Origin: CAVSMC01 sp963798655 | Lineage (GTDB): Bacteria; Pseudomonadota; Gammaproteobacteria; Burkholderiales; Casimicrobiaceae | Reading direction: 5' to 3' | Assembly: GCA_963798655.1 (NCBI GenBank) | Contig: CAWCUH010000023.1 | Location: 1-64,000, forward strand | Length of the DNA stretch: 64,000 bases | Shown here: piece by piece, positions 16,935 through 25,543 of the stretch | How positions within the stretch are numbered: position 1 is the first letter of the stretch | How the letters are laid out: every line of letters begins with the position of its first letter | Translations under genes and position numbers: made by a program | The notes under the pieces: generated by a model | The model's database searches: none | What the model was told of the DNA's origin: nothing | The model's input: the letters and a program-made list of their open reading frames with translations, nothing else

Positions 16935-17269
16935 GCGCGCGGCAGCCTGGTTCCACGGGGGCCTTCGGGTCCCCGTTTTTATTGCGGCGCCCGATCCGAC
17001 GCGGGTTGCGGCGCCTGCATGCGCGCATGTCCCGCGACGGCGCTCCCCGACAGCGACGAACGGTCGTCCGAGGCCGGATATGGCCAAAGAGCCACATTTT
17101 TTTGCATTTTCCGCGCGACGCCATTAACATGCGCCCCTTCATCGGGGGATGATCCGCGCGAACATTTCGCCCGCCCGACCGGCCGGGTCCGCGTCATCGC
17201 GCGCACGCGTTACCACGCGTTATCCCTGATCAAACCTATCGTGTGGCACAACCATCCCATGGAGAGATC
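16935..17269. other. Intergenic region between receptor and exbB
   Basis: About 335 bp. It holds a clear terminator (16955-16980) and, further on, an AT-rich tract (CCACATTTTTTTGCATTTTCC around 17092-17112) that is the likeliest exbB promoter area. No convincing Fur box or gene was seen. Confidence 0.6.
16955..16980 (+). terminator. Rho-independent terminator with UUCG tetraloop
   Basis: CGGGGGCC and GGTCCCCG form an 8-bp stem (one G-T wobble) closed by the stable TTCG loop and followed by five T residues. It lies 21 bp after the receptor stop codon. Confidence 0.9.
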
Positions 17270-18178
17270 ATGTCCAAACTGACCCGCGTGGCCGTCTGCG
17301 CTGCGGTGCTGCTCGCTGCCGCGACGTTCGCGGCGTTTCCGCCCGCGGTCGATGCTCAGGGACAGCCCGCGCCCGCGGCGCCGGCGGCGGCGCCCGCGAC
17401 AGCGCCCGACGCCGCGACGCCTGCGGCTGCACCGGTGGCAGCGCCCGCGCCGAGCGCTGCCGCCAATCGGTCCGTCGAGATCGTCGACAACCCGTACGGG
17501 CTGGAAGCGCTCTGGAGAGGCGGCGACATCGTCGCGAGGGTCACGCTGGGCATCCTGCTCTTCATGTCGATCGGCAGCTGGTACGTGATCTTCACCAAGA
17601 TCTACGAGCAGGCGAAGCTGCGCCGCCAGGCGCGAGCGGCGAACAAGACGTTCTGGAACGCGAAGAGCGTGCAGGAGGGCGCAGCGGGCCTGAAGGACAC
17701 GAGCCCGTTCCGGTTCATTGCCGAGTCGGGGATGGAAGCCTCGAGCAAGCACGTCGGGCTGCTCGGCAACGTCAGCATGAACGACTGGATCACGATGTCG
17801 ATCCAGCGCGCGATCGAGAACGTGCAGAGCCGCATGCAGGACGGTCTCGCGTTCCTCGCCACGGTGGGATCGACGGCGCCGTTCGTCGGACTGTTCGGCA
17901 CGGTGTGGGGCATCTACCACGCGCTCACCGCGATCGGCATCGCCGGCCAGGCATCGATCGACAAGGTCGCCGGCCCGGTGGGCGAGGCGCTGATCATGAC
18001 GGCGTTCGGCCTTGCCGTCGCCGTGCCCGCGGTGCTCGGCTACAACTGGCTGGTTCGTCGCAACAAGACGGCGATGGAGGAGGTGCGGGGCTTCGGCGCC
18101 GACCTTCACGCGGTGCTGCTGAGTTCGCCGGCCGCGCCCGCGGTTGCCACGGCGCCGAAGACCGTCGCACGGGTGTAG
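17270..18178 (+). CDS. exbB: ExbB/TolQ/MotA-type proton channel protein
   Basis: 302 residues. A cleavable signal-like N-terminus (VCAAVLLAAATFAAFPPAVDAQ) leads into a roughly 40-residue Pro/Ala-rich linker, unlike the short E. coli ExbB. The MotA/ExbB core follows: DIVARVTLGILLFMSIGSWY (membrane 1), FLATVGSTAPFVGLFGTVWG (membrane 2) and GEALIMTAFGLAVAVPAVLG (membrane 3). With ExbD it uses the proton gradient to energise TonB. The ATG at 17270 has GGAGAG upstream. First of a four-gene operon; exbD begins 3 bases after its stop. Confidence 0.93.
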   Translation: MSKLTRVAVCAAVLLAAATFAAFPPAVDAQGQPAPAAPAAAPATAPDAATPAAAPVAAPAPSAAANRSVEIVDNPYGLEALWRGGDIVARVTLGILLFMSIGSWYVIFTKIYEQAKLRRQARAANKTFWNAKSVQEGAAGLKDTSPFRFIAESGMEASSKHVGLLGNVSMNDWITMSIQRAIENVQSRMQDGLAFLATVGSTAPFVGLFGTVWGIYHALTAIGIAGQASIDKVAGPVGEALIMTAFGLAVAVPAVLGYNWLVRRNKTAMEEVRGFGADLHAVLLSSPAAPAVATAPKTVARV

Positions 18179-18181
18179 ATC

Positions 18182-18610
18182 ATGGCGATGAACGTCGGCT
18201 CGGCCGAGGGCGAGGACGATCTCGTCTCGACGATCAACACGACGCCGCTCGTCGACGTCATGCTGGTGCTGCTCATCATCTTCCTGATCACCGTGCCGGT
18301 GGTGACGACCTCGATCCCGCTGCAGCTGCCGAAGGAGCGCAACGAGATCCGTGAGACGAAGCCCGAGAACATCACGATCTCGGTCGACCTGAACGACCAC
18401 ATCTACTGGAACGACCTGCGCATACCGACGACGCCGGCGCTGATCGACCGGCTGAAGAAGGTGTCGGTGCTGCGGCCGCAGCCCGAGGTGCAGATCCGCG
18501 GCGATGCGACCGCGAACTACGAGGGCGTCGGGCGCGTGATCTACGCGTGCCAGCGCGCGGGCATCTCGAAGATCGGCTTCATCATCGAGCCGCCGGTGCG
18601 CGGCGGCTGA
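18182..18610 (+). CDS. exbD: ExbD-type biopolymer transport protein 1
   Basis: 142 residues. INTTPLVDVMLVLLIIFLIT carries the invariant Asp of the transmembrane segment that takes part in proton flow. A periplasmic domain follows, ending GRVIYACQRAGISKIGFIIE. Second gene of the operon; a second, diverged ExbD follows, as in Xanthomonas-type systems. Confidence 0.93.
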   Translation: MAMNVGSAEGEDDLVSTINTTPLVDVMLVLLIIFLITVPVVTTSIPLQLPKERNEIRETKPENITISVDLNDHIYWNDLRIPTTPALIDRLKKVSVLRPQPEVQIRGDATANYEGVGRVIYACQRAGISKIGFIIEPPVRGG

Positions 18611-18635
18611 CGCTGTTCGAGCGAGGAACGAAGCG

Positions 18636-19061
18636 ATGGCAATGAACGTGGGATCGTCGAGCGGCGACCCGGACGTGATGATCGACATCAACACGACGCC
18701 GCTGATCGACGTGATGCTGGTGCTGCTGGTGATGCTGATCATCACGATCCCGATCCAGCTGCATTCGGTCAACCTCAACATGCCGGTCGGCAATCCGCCG
18801 CCGCCGCTGATCGAGCCTGAAGTGGTGAAGATCGACGTGGACCCCGAAAGCCGCGTCTACTGGAACGGCGAGTTCCTGCCCGACCGCGCAGCGCTCGAGG
18901 CGAAGATCACCGCGGCTGCAGCGAAGCAGCCGCAGCCGGAGATCCATCTGCGTCCCGACAAGGGCTCGAAGTACGCGACGACCGCGGAGGTGATGGCGTC
19001 GTCGCAGCGGCTGGGGCTCACCAAGATCGGCATCGTCGGCAGCGAGCAGTTCATCGAGTAG
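18636..19061 (+). CDS. ExbD-type biopolymer transport protein 2
   Basis: 141-residue paralogue of ExbD1 with the same start (MAMNVGSS) and membrane motif INTTPLIDVMLVLLVMLIIT, including the conserved Asp. The periplasmic domain differs more and ends MASSQRLGLTKIGIVGSEQF. In other bacteria with two ExbDs the second is needed only for certain substrates or processes; a specialised role here is inference. Confidence 0.9.
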   Translation: MAMNVGSSSGDPDVMIDINTTPLIDVMLVLLVMLIITIPIQLHSVNLNMPVGNPPPPLIEPEVVKIDVDPESRVYWNGEFLPDRAALEAKITAAAAKQPQPEIHLRPDKGSKYATTAEVMASSQRLGLTKIGIVGSEQFIE

Positions 19062-19085
19062 CGCTGCGACGGAGCGAGAACAATC

Positions 19086-19748
19086 ATGGATTTCGCACGG
19101 CAGCAACGCGATCCCAAGCGCCATTTGATCGGATTGAGCGCGGTGATCCTCTTCCACGTGATCGTCATCTACGGCCTGATGACCGGCCTCGCGCGGAAGG
19201 CGATCGAGGTGATCAAGAAACCGATCTCGGCGACGATCGTCGAGGAGATCAAGAAGCCGCCGCCGCCGCCCCCGCCGCCGCCGAAGAAGATCATCGAGCC
19301 GCCGAAGGTGCAGGCGCCGGTGCAGCCGTACGTGCCGCCGCCCGACATCCCGCCTCCGCCGCAACCAGTCGAGGCTCCGGTGATCCAGTCGACGCCGGTT
19401 CCGCCGCCGCCGGTGCCCTACGTGATCGCGCCGCCGCCGCCGCCCGTGGTCATCGCGCCGCCGGCGCCGCCGCCAAAGCCCGCAGTCCAGCAGGCGGCGG
19501 TCACGTGCCCGAATCAGGAGAAGCCGACGTTCCCGCGCGAGGCGATCCGGAGAGGCATCGAGAAGGGCGAGGTTGCCGCTACGCTGACGATCGACGAAAA
19601 GGGCACGGTGACGAACGTCAACATCACGTCGTCGATTCCTCCGGGCATTTTCGATCGCGCGGTGACCGACGTGCTCGGTTCGTGGAAGTGCGTCGGGCAG
19701 GGTGAGAAGATCCAGGCGCGGGCCATCATCACGTTCCGGCTCGAGTGA
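19086..19748 (+). CDS. tonB: TonB energy transducer
   Basis: 220 residues: cytoplasmic N-terminus, one membrane anchor (LSAVILFHVIVIYGLMTGLA), and a long proline-rich periplasm-spanning region with KKPPPPPPPPPKKI and many PPPP runs. The C-terminal TonB domain reads RRGIEKGEVAATLTIDEKGT and VLGSWKCVGQGEKIQARAII. It transmits the ExbB/ExbD proton force to outer-membrane receptors, such as the one encoded upstream. Last gene of the operon and followed by a strong hairpin terminator. Confidence 0.94.
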   Translation: MDFARQQRDPKRHLIGLSAVILFHVIVIYGLMTGLARKAIEVIKKPISATIVEEIKKPPPPPPPPPKKIIEPPKVQAPVQPYVPPPDIPPPPQPVEAPVIQSTPVPPPPVPYVIAPPPPPVVIAPPAPPPKPAVQQAAVTCPNQEKPTFPREAIRRGIEKGEVAATLTIDEKGTVTNVNITSSIPPGIFDRAVTDVLGSWKCVGQGEKIQARAIITFRLE

Positions 19749-19771
19749 TTTCGCGGCGCGCGGTGCGCGAC

Positions 19772-19799
19772 GAAAAGGCCGCCCGCGGGCGGCCTTTTC
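19772..19799. terminator. Bidirectional terminator after tonB
   Basis: GAAAAGGCCGCCCG and CGGGCGGCCTTTTC are perfect inverted copies. The A tract on one side and T tract on the other allow termination of tonB (plus) and of the convergent small membrane-protein gene (minus). Confidence 0.9.
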
Positions 19800-19823
19800 A
19801 TTGGGTGTGTGCCCCGTCGCCGG

Positions 19824-20174
19824 CTATTCAGAGCGCAGCGCGTACGCGGTCGCCGCCCATGTGATCGCACCGCCGGCGGCGATGGCCGCAGCAAGACCCG
19901 ACAGCGACACCGCCTGACCGCCGACGAGCCGGAACGCCTCGCGTGCGACATCGACGAATGCGCCGGGCAGCGCGAACGCCGCACCGACTCCCGCGAGCGC
20001 CCAAAGCACGGTCAGCGCGTGGCGTCGCCAGGCCGGCAGCGTGACCGGCGGCGGCAGCGCGCTCATCACCCGCAGCGTGAAGCCGTCGTCGTCGACGTGC
20101 GACGCCCGATGATCGCTCGCCTGCGCTGCGAGCGCGGTGTCGAGCCAGTCGGCGGTCGGCATAGGATCCGTCAT
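19824..20174 (-). CDS. Small membrane protein, possible anti-sigma partner
   Basis: 116 residues with an acidic N-terminal half (MPTADWLDTALAAQASDHRA) and two hydrophobic segments (LTVLWALAGVGAAFALPGAF and AAAIAAGGAITWAATAYAL). Its start overlaps the stop of the sigma-factor gene (ATGA). Small membrane proteins coupled to an ECF sigma gene are often anti-sigma factors, but no zinc-binding HxxxCxxC motif is seen here, so the role is inference. Confidence 0.55.
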   Translation of the reverse strand: MTDPMPTADWLDTALAAQASDHRASHVDDDGFTLRVMSALPPPVTLPAWRRHALTVLWALAGVGAAFALPGAFVDVAREAFRLVGGQAVSLSGLAAAIAAGGAITWAATAYALRSE

Positions 20175-20767
20175 GCGTTGGGTGCGGCGTCGGGCGCCCA
20201 GGCCGCAAGGCGCGCTTTGAGCTTCTGCTTCGCGCGCAGGATGTGCGTCTTGACCGTCCCGACCGGGCAGCCGAGCACGTAAGCCGCTTCCTCGTGCGAC
20301 AGGTCGTTATGGTAGCACTGCACGATCGCCGCCCTTTCGCCGTCGGAGAGCACCGCCATCGCGCGTTCGAGGTCGAGCTTCATCGACGCCGCGCTCGCAT
20401 GGTCGCCGGCGATCGCATCGGTGGCGGTCGGCGAGGCGTCTTCGTCGCCGACGACGTCGGCATCGCGATCGCCGAGCAGCTCCTCCTTGCGCTTGCGCGC
20501 GTCGGCGAGGAACGCGTTGGTGGCGATCCGGTAGAGCCACGTCGAGAAACGCGCCTCCTGGCGGAACGATTTCAGGTTTCGATACGCGAGCAAGAACGTC
20601 TCCTGGGCGAGGTCGTCGGCGAGCGCATGATCGCCGGCCGCGAGCCGTCGCAGCGTCGCGCGCACCGCCGACTGGTGACGGCGCACGAGCTCGGCGAACG
20701 CATGGCGATCATCCTGGACGACGACGCGGGCGATGAGCTCGGCATCGGTCGGCCCGCTATTGGCCAT
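20171..20767 (-). CDS. ECF RNA polymerase sigma factor
   Basis: 198 residues. Region 2: FAELVRRHQSAVRATLRRLA, DDLAQETFLLAYRNLKSFRQ, and FSTWLYRIATNAFLADARKR (the -10 recognition helix). Region 4: MAVLSDGERAAIVQCYHNDL and SHEEAAYVLGCPVGTVKTHI (the -35 helix-turn-helix). About 30 residues of acidic linker lie between the two. Start MANSGPTDAE. It is second in a three-gene minus-strand set: DUF6249 protein, sigma factor, small membrane protein. Confidence 0.92.
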   Translation of the reverse strand: MANSGPTDAELIARVVVQDDRHAFAELVRRHQSAVRATLRRLAAGDHALADDLAQETFLLAYRNLKSFRQEARFSTWLYRIATNAFLADARKRKEELLGDRDADVVGDEDASPTATDAIAGDHASAASMKLDLERAMAVLSDGERAAIVQCYHNDLSHEEAAYVLGCPVGTVKTHILRAKQKLKARLAAWAPDAAPNA

Positions 20768-20785
20768 CGGCGGCTCGCCCGCCGC

Positions 20786-21604
20786 TCAAGGCCCCGCCGC
20801 CGGACCGCTGCCGCGCGGCGCGCCGATCTGGCGCTCCTCGAAGCGCCACAAAACGATGTACCCGATGCCGACGAAGAGCAGCACCAGGCCAACGCTGTTC
20901 GGCGTGCCGTCGTCGAGTATCGAGAAGAACGTCAAGCCGAGCCCGATGCCGAACATGACGATGCCCTTGCGAAGATCGGACCACGCGGTGCGCCTCGACG
21001 CGATTCGCAACTGCTCGGCAACCGGCGCGGCGGCGGCGACGACGCGCTCGGCGACCTCGGGCTTGTTCGATGCGAGCGCGTCGAGCGCGCCCGCCGGCGG
21101 AACGACACCCCGCTCGGCGAGCTTCAGCATGGTTTCGTTCAGCATCCGCGCGCGGCGCATCTTGTACCAGATCACCGCGATCACGATCAGCAGCGGCACG
21201 CCGAACACCAGCGCAACCGCGAAAAAGACCAGCCCGGCGAGCCACGGCTCCTCGTGCACCAGATCGTTGAACGAGTCGTACTCGCGGTCGCCCTGGAAGC
21301 CGAAAACTCGAACGTGCCTGCCGTGGCGATCGATCCTGACGCCGCCGGGGCCCACGGTAATTTCGGCGCTCGGACCATGGCCGGCCGCGTCCGCGTCGGC
21401 AGCGGCCTCGCCGGCATCCGGCGACTGCGCTTTGGCTGGCGCGGGCAACGTCGAGGGCGTGCTGGACTTGGCCGGCGGCGCCGGCTGCGCGTGCGCCGTC
21501 GGTGCGTCGGGCGCGGATGCGACGGCGATCGCCAGCGCGAACGCGACGCCGAGCACGAGGTGGCGGTTGGGCGTTGCGGCGGTAGGCACGGCGCGTCCGT
21601 TCAT
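20786..21604 (-). CDS. DUF6249-type membrane protein
   Basis: 272 residues. A signal peptide (LVLGVAFALAIAVASAPDAP) is followed by a Pro/Ala-rich region. A middle segment reads AEITVGPGGVRIDRHGRHVR. A membrane helix follows (LVFFAVALVFGVPLLIVIAV), then a positive cytoplasmic stretch (MRRARMLNETMLKLAERGVV), which is the hallmark of this family, and two more hydrophobic segments near the end (GIVMFGIGLGLTFFSILDD and VGLVLLFVGIGYIVLW). Function unknown. It heads the sigma-factor gene set (18-bp gap) and is divergent from gspD, so it may be the target or sensor of that sigma system. Confidence 0.7.
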   Translation of the reverse strand: MNGRAVPTAATPNRHLVLGVAFALAIAVASAPDAPTAHAQPAPPAKSSTPSTLPAPAKAQSPDAGEAAADADAAGHGPSAEITVGPGGVRIDRHGRHVRVFGFQGDREYDSFNDLVHEEPWLAGLVFFAVALVFGVPLLIVIAVIWYKMRRARMLNETMLKLAERGVVPPAGALDALASNKPEVAERVVAAAAPVAEQLRIASRRTAWSDLRKGIVMFGIGLGLTFFSILDDGTPNSVGLVLLFVGIGYIVLWRFEERQIGAPRGSGPAAGP

Positions 21605-21772
21605 CAGCTCTCCCCCAATCGATCGAATGTTGCGTATTGGATGCAGCGAGCGCGCCATTCGGATTCGATGCCCGCCCGCCCTGTGCCGATCGCTGTGCAA
21701 GCGCGTGCTACTATTCCCGAAATCGGCCCGCGGGCGCGAAATCACGCGACGAAGCCGGGTTTGGGCAATTTT

Positions 21773-23938
21773 ATGCGAACTGCCTCCGCTTCGAGCGCCC
21801 CGAATCGTCGCCGATCCGGGCTTGCCCGCGGGCTTGCCCTCCGCGGCCGCGCGCTGCTCGCAGCAGCGATGTTCGCCGCGTGTGCGATCGCCGCGCCGAC
21901 CGCGGGTTACGCGGCAGATGAGCCCGTCACGCTCAATTTCGTCAATGCCGACATCGACGCCGTCGTGAAGGCGGTCGCCGAGATCACCGGCAAGAATTTC
22001 ATCATCGATCCGCGCGTCAAGGGACAGGTCAACATCATCTCGACGCGGCCGGTGCCGCGCAACCTCGTCTATCCGACGCTGCTTTCCGCGCTGCGATTGC
22101 AGGGCGTCACCGCGATCGAGACCGACGGCGTCGTGAAGATCGTGCCCGAGGCGGAAGCGAAGCAGCAGGGCGGCCCGGTGGGGCACGCGGCCGTGAGCGC
22201 CGGCGGCGATCGGCTGGTGACGGAAGTAATCGCGTTGCGCAACGAGTCCGCGGCGCAGCTCGTGAACGTCCTGCGGCCGCTGATCACGCCGAACAACACG
22301 ATTGCGGCGTACCCGGCGGCGAACGCGCTGGTCATCACCGACTACGCGGACAACCTGAAGCGCATCGAGCGGATCATCGCGTCGCTCGACCAGCCGCCGG
22401 CCGGCGAGCCGCTCGTCGTGCCGCTGCGCAATGCGTCGGCGATCGATCTCGTGCCGATGCTCACGCGGCTCACCGCCGAGCCGGCGACGACGCCCGATGC
22501 GCAGCAACGAACGGTGATCCTCGCCGATCCGCGCTCGAACAGCGTGCTGATCCGCAGCGACAACGCGGCGCGCGCGGCGCGCGTGCGCTCGCTGATCGAG
22601 CAGCTCGACACGCCGGGTCGGCCGGGCGGCAACATCTTCATCATCTACCTGAAGAACGCCGACGCCGCGCGCGTCGCGCAAACGCTGCGCGCGTTGCTCA
22701 CCGGCAGCGACAGCGGCCCGGCGCTCGGTCCTGCTTCACCCGCGGTATCAGGCGCGGGCACCGCGCCGAGCGGTGTGCCGACGAGTGCGATGGCGCCGAC
22801 GCTGGCGCCGACGCCCTCGCCGTCGGTTGCGCCGTTCACCGCCGGCGGCGCGACGATCCAGGCTGACACGGCGAACAATGCGCTGATCATCGCGGCGCCG
22901 GAGCCCGTCTACAACAATCTGCGCGCGGTGATCGAGAAGCTCGACATCCGCCGTGCGCAGGTGTACGTCGAAGCGTTGATCGTCGAGATCACCGCGGACA
23001 GGGCCGCCGAGCTCGGAATCCAGTGGCAGACGCTGGCGGGCGCGAATCCCAACCGCGGCGGCGTGCAGGGCATCGGCGGAACGAACTTCGGCGCACGCGG
23101 CAGCGGCACGAACATCATCGACGCCGCGATCAACATCGGCTCGGTCGGCCAGGGGCTCAATCTGGGGCTCATCAACGGCACCGTGACGATTCCCGGACTG
23201 GGGACGGTGCTCAACTTGGGCTTGCTCGTGCGCGCGCTCGAGTCGGACGCGAACGCGAACATCCTGTCGACGCCGACGCTGCTCACGCTCGACAACGAGG
23301 AAGCGAAGATCGTCGTGGGGCAGAACGTGCCGTTCATCACAGGCCAGTACACGACGACCGCGGCCAATCCGACCGTTTCGCCGTTCCAGACGATCGAGCG
23401 TCGCGACGTCGGCCTCACGCTGCGCGTGAAGCCGCAGATCACCGAAGGCGGCAGCGTGCGCCTTGTGCTTTACCAGGAGGTCTCGCGCGTCGACGACACC
23501 AGCAATCCCGCCGGCATCATCACCAACAAGCGATCGCTCGAGTCGTCGGTGATCGTCGACGACAACCAGATCGTCGTGCTGGGCGGTCTCATCCAGGATT
23601 CGCTGACCGACAACACCGGCAAGGTGCCGGTCGTCGGCGACATGCCGGTGTTCGGCAACCTGTTCCGCTCGGACAACCGCAGGCGGCAGAAGACGAACCT
23701 GCTGGTGTTCCTGAAGCCGACGGTCGTGCGAAGCGCGGCGGCTGCCAACGCGCTCACGGTCGATCGCTACGATTTCCTGCTTGGCGAGCAGCAGCGCGCG
23801 CAGCCGCAGCCGCGCCTGTTCTGGAACGACCCGACGTACCCGCAGCTGCCGCCGGCGAGCGCGCCTAACGCGCCGGCCGGAACGCCGCCGCCCGCGCCGG
23901 CGCCGCCGACCGCGTCGCCCGGCGCGGCACCGAAATAG
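21773..23938 (+). CDS. gspD: Type II secretion system secretin GspD
   Basis: 721 residues forming the outer-membrane channel. After a signal peptide (LLAAAMFAACAIAAPTAGYA), the N0 domain begins VTLNFVNADIDAVVKAVAEI. N1-N3 repeats follow (VIALRNESAAQLVNVLRPLI, VVPLRNASAIDLVPMLTRLT, IYLKNADAARVAQTLRALLT). A Pro/Ser/Ala-rich loop sits within N3, and the secretin domain carries VGQNVPFITGQYTTT and VVLGGLIQDSLTDNTGKVPV. A Pro-rich tail ends the protein. Start MRTASASSAPNRR at 21773. Unusually no gspC precedes it; gspE follows 35 bp later. Confidence 0.94.
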   Translation: MRTASASSAPNRRRSGLARGLALRGRALLAAAMFAACAIAAPTAGYAADEPVTLNFVNADIDAVVKAVAEITGKNFIIDPRVKGQVNIISTRPVPRNLVYPTLLSALRLQGVTAIETDGVVKIVPEAEAKQQGGPVGHAAVSAGGDRLVTEVIALRNESAAQLVNVLRPLITPNNTIAAYPAANALVITDYADNLKRIERIIASLDQPPAGEPLVVPLRNASAIDLVPMLTRLTAEPATTPDAQQRTVILADPRSNSVLIRSDNAARAARVRSLIEQLDTPGRPGGNIFIIYLKNADAARVAQTLRALLTGSDSGPALGPASPAVSGAGTAPSGVPTSAMAPTLAPTPSPSVAPFTAGGATIQADTANNALIIAAPEPVYNNLRAVIEKLDIRRAQVYVEALIVEITADRAAELGIQWQTLAGANPNRGGVQGIGGTNFGARGSGTNIIDAAINIGSVGQGLNLGLINGTVTIPGLGTVLNLGLLVRALESDANANILSTPTLLTLDNEEAKIVVGQNVPFITGQYTTTAANPTVSPFQTIERRDVGLTLRVKPQITEGGSVRLVLYQEVSRVDDTSNPAGIITNKRSLESSVIVDDNQIVVLGGLIQDSLTDNTGKVPVVGDMPVFGNLFRSDNRRRQKTNLLVFLKPTVVRSAAAANALTVDRYDFLLGEQQRAQPQPRLFWNDPTYPQLPPASAPNAPAGTPPPAPAPPTASPGAAPK

Positions 23939-23973
23939 CGTGCGCCGATGCGCGTGACGCTTCGCGCGGCATC

Positions 23974-25488
23974 ATGAACGACGACTCGATCGCTCGCGCG
24001 CACGCCGGCGCGCTCAGCGCGCGCATCCCGTACGCGTTCGCGCGCATGCATGGCGTGCTCGCGCTCGTCGACGAGGGCGATGCGATCGTCGTGCTCACGC
24101 GTCCCGACGCGACGATCGACGGCGTCGCCGAGCTGAAGCGCGTGCTGCAGCGGCCGCTGCGCATGCGTGCGGTCGACGCCGAGCGCTTCGCTGCCGAGCT
24201 CGCGCGCATGTACAACGTGGCCGCGACGGGCGTCGCTCAATGGTCCGACGATCTCGCGCGCGACACCGATCTCGCGCGGCTCATGCAGGATCTGCCGCCT
24301 GCGGAGGACCTTCTCGCGAGCGGCGAGCAGGCGCCGGTCATCCGCATGATCAACGCGCTGCTGCTGCAGGCGCTGCGCGAGCGCGCGTCGGACTTGCACT
24401 TCGAGCCGTACGAGAGTCGATCCGTCGTGCGTTTTCGTATCGACGGCGTTCTGTCCGACGTGATCGAGCCGCCGCGCGCGCTGCACGCGGCGCTCGTGTC
24501 GCGGCTGAAGATCATGGCGAGCCTCGACATCGCCGAGAAGCGGCTGCCGCAGGACGGGCGCATCGCGCTGAAGCTCGGCGACAAGCAGGTCGACGTGCGC
24601 GTGTCGACGCTGCCGACGGGACCGGGCGAGCGCGTCGTGCTGCGTCTTCTCGACAAGGACTCGGCGCAGCTCGATCTTGCTGCGCTCGGCATGAGCGAGC
24701 CGACGCTCGTTGCCGTCGATCGATTGATCCGCGAGCCGCACGGCATCGTGCTCGTCACCGGTCCGACGGGGTCGGGCAAGACGACGACGCTCTACGCGGC
24801 GCTGTCGCGGTTGCCGCGCGGCAGCGTCAACATGATGACGGTCGAGGATCCGATCGAGTACGCGCTCGACGGCGTCGGCCAGACGCAGGTCAACCCGCGG
24901 ATCGAGCTCACGTTCGGGCGCGCTCTGCGCGCGATCCTGCGGCAGGATCCGGACATCATCATGATCGGCGAGATTCGCGATCTCGAGACCGCGCAGATCG
25001 CCGTGCAGGCATCGCTCACCGGCCATCTCGTGCTCGCGACGCTGCACACGAACGATGCGGCGAGCGCGGTGACGCGCCTCGCCGACATGGGGGTCGAGCC
25101 GTACCTGCTCGCGTCGAGCCTGCTCGGCGTGCTCGCGCAGCGGCTGGTGCGCACGTTGTGCCCGCGGTGCAAGCGTGCGGCGGCGCCGAGCGACGGCGAG
25201 CGCGGGTTGTTGACGATGCTCGGCGCACCGGGCATCGCGGCGCTCAATGCGGCCGACGGCTGCGCCGAGTGCAACGGCACCGGCTATCGCGGCCGCACGG
25301 GAATCTACGAGCTGCTCGTCGTCGATGATCCGATGCGCCGGCTGATCCACGATCGCGCGCCCGAGCACGCGCTGCGCGACGCTGCGCGCGGCGCCGGCAT
25401 GATCGGGCTGCGCCACGATGGCATCCGCTGGCTCGAATCCGGGCGCACGTCGCTCGCCGAGCTCGTGCGCGTGACAAGGGAAGCGTGA
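23974..25488 (+). CDS. gspE: Type II secretion ATPase GspE
   Basis: 504 residues. It powers pseudopilus assembly at the inner membrane. Seen: the N2 segment ASDLHFEPYESRSVVRFRID, Walker A GPTGSGKTTTLYAAL, the Asp box MTVEDPIEYAL, Walker B DPDIIMIGEIRDLETAQIAV, the His box TGHLVLATLHTND, and the zinc-binding tetracysteine CPRCK...CAECNGTG. The tetracysteine separates GspE/PilB from PilT-type ATPases. Gene order D-E-F supports the secretion rather than type IV pilus assignment. Start MNDDSIARAHAG. Confidence 0.94.
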   Translation: MNDDSIARAHAGALSARIPYAFARMHGVLALVDEGDAIVVLTRPDATIDGVAELKRVLQRPLRMRAVDAERFAAELARMYNVAATGVAQWSDDLARDTDLARLMQDLPPAEDLLASGEQAPVIRMINALLLQALRERASDLHFEPYESRSVVRFRIDGVLSDVIEPPRALHAALVSRLKIMASLDIAEKRLPQDGRIALKLGDKQVDVRVSTLPTGPGERVVLRLLDKDSAQLDLAALGMSEPTLVAVDRLIREPHGIVLVTGPTGSGKTTTLYAALSRLPRGSVNMMTVEDPIEYALDGVGQTQVNPRIELTFGRALRAILRQDPDIIMIGEIRDLETAQIAVQASLTGHLVLATLHTNDAASAVTRLADMGVEPYLLASSLLGVLAQRLVRTLCPRCKRAAAPSDGERGLLTMLGAPGIAALNAADGCAECNGTGYRGRTGIYELLVVDDPMRRLIHDRAPEHALRDAARGAGMIGLRHDGIRWLESGRTSLAELVRVTREA

Positions 25489-25543
25489 GCGACGCTGTGC
25501 CGATCGTGGACTCGAGGACAAGCTTTCGCGGGGACGACAGGCG

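Noticed and set aside
14040..17087. 1015-codon minus-strand frame antisense to the TonB-dependent receptor
   Set aside because: Composition is Arg/Val/Asp/His-rich without motifs; the plus strand has a full receptor with signal peptide and barrel end.
20243..21772. Upstream extension of the gspD frame by 510 codons
   Set aside because: It is antisense to the sigma-factor and DUF6249 genes; gspD's signal peptide begins at 21773.
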